The translations under genes and the position numbers were made by a program. A stretch of 64,000 nucleotides of DNA from the NCBI RefSeq assembly GCF_020179425.1, contig NZ_JAILYM010000001.1, forward strand, positions 558,001-622,000. Reading direction: 5' to 3'. The DNA is from Novosphingobium percolationis. GTDB taxonomy: Bacteria > Pseudomonadota > Alphaproteobacteria > Sphingomonadales > Sphingomonadaceae. Below, piece by piece: positions 61,713 to 64,000 of this stretch. The stretch's first letter is position 1. Each line of letters begins with the position of its first letter. A model generated the notes under the pieces. The model was not told the origin of the DNA and ran no database searches. It was given only the letters and a program-made list of their open reading frames with translations.

Positions 61713-64000
61713 GCCGTTTCCTGCGGCGCGGGCCGCAACGATACCGCGGCGATCCGGCCGTCTTCGTCCAGTTCGAGCGGCATGGAGAACTCCACCCCCA
61801 GCCGATCGTCGTTCGACCAGCGACAGGTGGCGGTGACCGGGTAGCTGTCCGACAGCAGCACGCGGAAGATCGTGCCCGGCGGCACATTCCACAGCCCTTC
61901 GATCAGCGCGCCGGTGCGGCTGATGTTGCGCACGGTGCCGTGATAGCGATGGCCCGCGTGGTCGAGCACCACCTTGCGCAACATCGTCTGGCGGCTGGCG
62001 CGGGCCGAGCGCGGCCCTTGGGCGATGGCGACCAGCCCCGACGACAGCCGCGAAGCCGCTGCCTCCGCCGAAAGCGGCCGTTCATAGATGTAGCCCTGCA
62101 CGTGGCTGCACCCCAGCACGCGGATCAGGTCCAGCTCGTCGAGCGTCTCCACGCCCTCTGCCGTCGTTTCCATGCCCAGCGCTTCGGCCAGGCTCACGAT
62201 CGAGGCGATGATCGCGCCGTTGCGGCTGCCCGGCTGGGTCGCGCCGCGCACGAACGACTGGTCGATCTTGATCTTGTCGAACGGCGCCTTCTTCAGATAG
62301 CCGAGCGAGGAATAGCCCGTGCCGAAGTCGTCGAGCGCCAGCCGCACCCCCACCGACTTCAGCGCGCGGAACATCGCCTCGGTGTCGGAATCATCGTTCA
62401 GAAAGACGCTTTCGGTGATTTCCAGCTCCAGCCGCTGCGGATCGACCTGCGCATGGGCCAGCGCATTGGTGACGATCGACGGCAGCGACGGGTTGGAGAA
62501 CTGCAACGGCGAGACGTTCACCGCCACGCGCACGTTGCTGGGCCACTTCGACAGGTCCTGGCACGCGGTGCGCAGCGCCCATTCGCCGATCGTGGCGATC
62601 AGCCCGGTATCCTCGGCGATGGGGATGAACTTTGCGGGCGAAATGAAGCCCTGTTCCGGGTGCCGCCAGCGCAGCAGCGCCTCGAACCCGGTGATGCGTT
62701 CCGTCGCGGTCTGCACCACCGGCTGATAGTACAGCTCCAGCCCCCCATGCGTCACCGCGTCACGCAGGTCTTCCTCCAGCTGGCGACGCTCCTCGGCATC
62801 GCTGTGCAGGTCGGGCGCATAGAAATGGTATCGGCCCCGTCCGCCGTCCTTGGCGGCATAGAGCGCAAGGTCGGCGTTGCGGATCAGCGCCTCGCTGGTG
62901 ACGCCATCGTCGGGCGCCAGCGCGATGCCCACCGATGCGCCGATCATCACCCGGCTGCCTTCGATCGAATAGGGTTGCGACAGGCTCTCGATCACCTGCC
63001 CCGCCAGTTGCGCCAGCATGGTGCGCTCGCTCTTGCCCGGCAGGATCACCTTGAACTCGTCGCCGCCCAGCCGCCCGACGCGCCCGTGCTTGCCGATCAC
63101 GCGCTCCAGCCGCTGCGCCACCTGCTTGAGCAGCGCATCCCCGGCGGGGTGACCCAGCGTATCGTTGACCTGCTTGAAACGGTCGAGATCGAGCAGGAAC
63201 ACCGCGCAGGTCCGATGGCTTACCTGCGGCGCGTTGAGGATCTTCTCCAGCGACTGCGACATGCGGAAACGGTTGGACAGCCCGGTCAGCGAATCGAAGT
63301 GCGCCAGCCGGCTGGCATGCTCTTGCGAACGGCGCTTCTCGGTCAGGTCCGAACCCGATCCGCGAAAGCCCTGGAAGTTGTTGAAGGTGTCGTAGGTCGG
63401 GCGGCCGGTGATCGACCACCACCGTTCCTCGTCGTGCACCGCGGCGCGCACCGCCAGTTCCGAGAAGCTGGATCGCGCGGAAAGGTGGAAGGCCAGCGTG
63501 CGCTCGCCCTCGCCCGATTGTTCGGCAAGGTTGAACAGTTCGGCAAAGGGCCGGCCCAGCAGCTCCCCTACCTCGCGTCCCAGCGTCTCGGCGACCGGGC
63601 TCGAAAGATAAGTGATCTGCCCGCGCCGGTCGGTCTCCCAGAACCACCCCTGCCCGGTCTCCTCGTAGTCGGCCAGGATTTCCTGCGCGCGGGTCTGGAT
63701 GCGCGCTTCCTCCTGCACGCGCTCCTCGCTGCGCAGGTCGATCTCGCGCTGGCGCATGAAGGCAACGCCTGCGATCGCCACGCCGATCAGCGACGTCAGC
63801 GCGCCGCCCTCGAAGCTGACCACGCACGTCACCCCGGACCACAGCGAAACCTGCGCCGCCAGCACCGCCGCCAGCCGCCCCGACTGGGTCACGGTGGCGA
63901 ACAGCGATATGGTTACCAGCAGCGCCAGGCAATGCACCCAGGACACGTGCCCGCCATTGGCCCAGAGCCCTGCGGCGGTGCCATAGACGAACATCGGCAG
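61694..64000 (-). CDS. PAS-GGDEF-EAL-PilZ cyclic-di-GMP protein (N-terminus cut by right edge)
   Basis: At least 766 residues. Two or three hydrophobic segments at the start (LALLVTISLFATVTQSG; LAAVLAAQVSLWSGVTCVV; LTSLIGVAIAGVAFM) form the end of a membrane sensor that probably begins beyond the window. PAS (about 108-215, GWFWETDRRGQITYLS) follows. GGDEF (about 225-390) has an intact GRLGGDEF and no clear RxxD I-site (LARL-type). EAL (about 405-650) has GFEALLRW, NVSPLQF, ITESVF, DDFGTGYSSL, KIDQSFV and AEGVET, all intact. PilZ (about 665-755) has R-x3-R spacing in RASRQTMLRK and VRNISRTGAL. It could both make or break and bind c-di-GMP. Confidence 0.92.
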   Translation of the reverse strand: MPMFVYGTAAGLWANGGHVSWVHCLALLVTISLFATVTQSGRLAAVLAAQVSLWSGVTCVVSFEGGALTSLIGVAIAGVAFMRQREIDLRSEERVQEEARIQTRAQEILADYEETGQGWFWETDRRGQITYLSSPVAETLGREVGELLGRPFAELFNLAEQSGEGERTLAFHLSARSSFSELAVRAAVHDEERWWSITGRPTYDTFNNFQGFRGSGSDLTEKRRSQEHASRLAHFDSLTGLSNRFRMSQSLEKILNAPQVSHRTCAVFLLDLDRFKQVNDTLGHPAGDALLKQVAQRLERVIGKHGRVGRLGGDEFKVILPGKSERTMLAQLAGQVIESLSQPYSIEGSRVMIGASVGIALAPDDGVTSEALIRNADLALYAAKDGGRGRYHFYAPDLHSDAEERRQLEEDLRDAVTHGGLELYYQPVVQTATERITGFEALLRWRHPEQGFISPAKFIPIAEDTGLIATIGEWALRTACQDLSKWPSNVRVAVNVSPLQFSNPSLPSIVTNALAHAQVDPQRLELEITESVFLNDDSDTEAMFRALKSVGVRLALDDFGTGYSSLGYLKKAPFDKIKIDQSFVRGATQPGSRNGAIIASIVSLAEALGMETTAEGVETLDELDLIRVLGCSHVQGYIYERPLSAEAAASRLSSGLVAIAQGPRSARASRQTMLRKVVLDHAGHRYHGTVRNISRTGALIEGLWNVPPGTIFRVLLSDSYPVTATCRWSNDDRLGVEFSMPLELDEDGRIAAVSLRPAPQETAQRKVG

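Overview
The window is a high-GC (about two-thirds G+C), densely packed chromosomal segment of an alphaproteobacterium. It is most likely a sphingomonad of the Novosphingobium / Sphingobium / Erythrobacter kind. The evidence is the CcrM (GANTC) methyltransferase, the split glycine dehydrogenase behind a tandem glycine riboswitch, the three-gene alphaproteobacterial transhydrogenase (pntAa-pntAb-pntB), a complete cbb3 oxidase cluster with a C-X2-C-X7-C FNR-type regulator, a Caulobacter-type TonB receptor with a LacI regulator and an MFS sugar carrier, and the short sphingomonad intergenic repeats. I see no prophage, transposon, CRISPR array, rRNA or tRNA.

Layout. 1-3.8 kb: sugar uptake locus (TonB receptor, LacI regulator, MFS carrier) tied together by two copies of one palindromic operator. 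3.8-10.5 kb: HNH protein, GT-C membrane glycosyltransferase, an orphan CpaF ATPase, an EamA exporter, a cupin plus acyl-CoA synthetase pair, and an entericidin-like lipoprotein. 10.6-15.4 kb: gcvT-gcvH-gcvPA-gcvPB on the minus strand under a tandem glycine riboswitch. 15.4-20.3 kb: NAD-binding protein, dGTPase, a racemase-family protein with one catalytic cysteine missing, and a di-heme cytochrome / beta-helix pair. 20.4-23.4 kb: transhydrogenase operon headed by a 40-residue aa3-oxidase subunit IV homologue. 23.6-29.8 kb: an NtrC-like regulator with a changed GAFTGA motif, folP, ccrM, hemF, pdeM and infC. 29.9-40.5 kb: outer-membrane barrel, DASS carrier, PLP gamma-family enzyme, K+ channel, GH42 enzyme, a strongly divergent PEP-carboxylase homologue and KDPG aldolase. 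40.7-53.6 kb: the low-oxygen block, with hemN, a small Cys-rich secreted protein, ccoS, ccoI, ccoH, ccoG, ccoP, ccoQ, ccoO and ccoN on the minus strand, then ompW, a transglutaminase-like protein, the FNR-type regulator and a flavin reductase. 53.8-64 kb: a family-wide HTH protein, lepA, two acyl-CoA dehydrogenases, a truncated globin, a CarF/TMEM189-type desaturase, an orphan winged-helix regulator with a receiver-like N-terminus, and a PAS-GGDEF-EAL-PilZ protein cut by the right edge.

How the parts fit. The low-oxygen block looks like one circuit. A perfect FNR/FixK box lies in front of ccoNOQP, a weaker one lies toward ompW, and another perfect box lies upstream of the fnr-type gene. That last box is followed, before the gene, by a strong intrinsic terminator, so it may drive a short oxygen-responsive RNA. 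The other standout regulatory structure is the 216-base hemF-ccrM gap, which holds ten GANTC sites in 160 bases, partly inside two long inverted repeats, directly upstream of the gene for the GANTC methyltransferase. infC appears to start at a non-canonical AUA codon. All functional calls come from motif recognition by eye; no database search was run.
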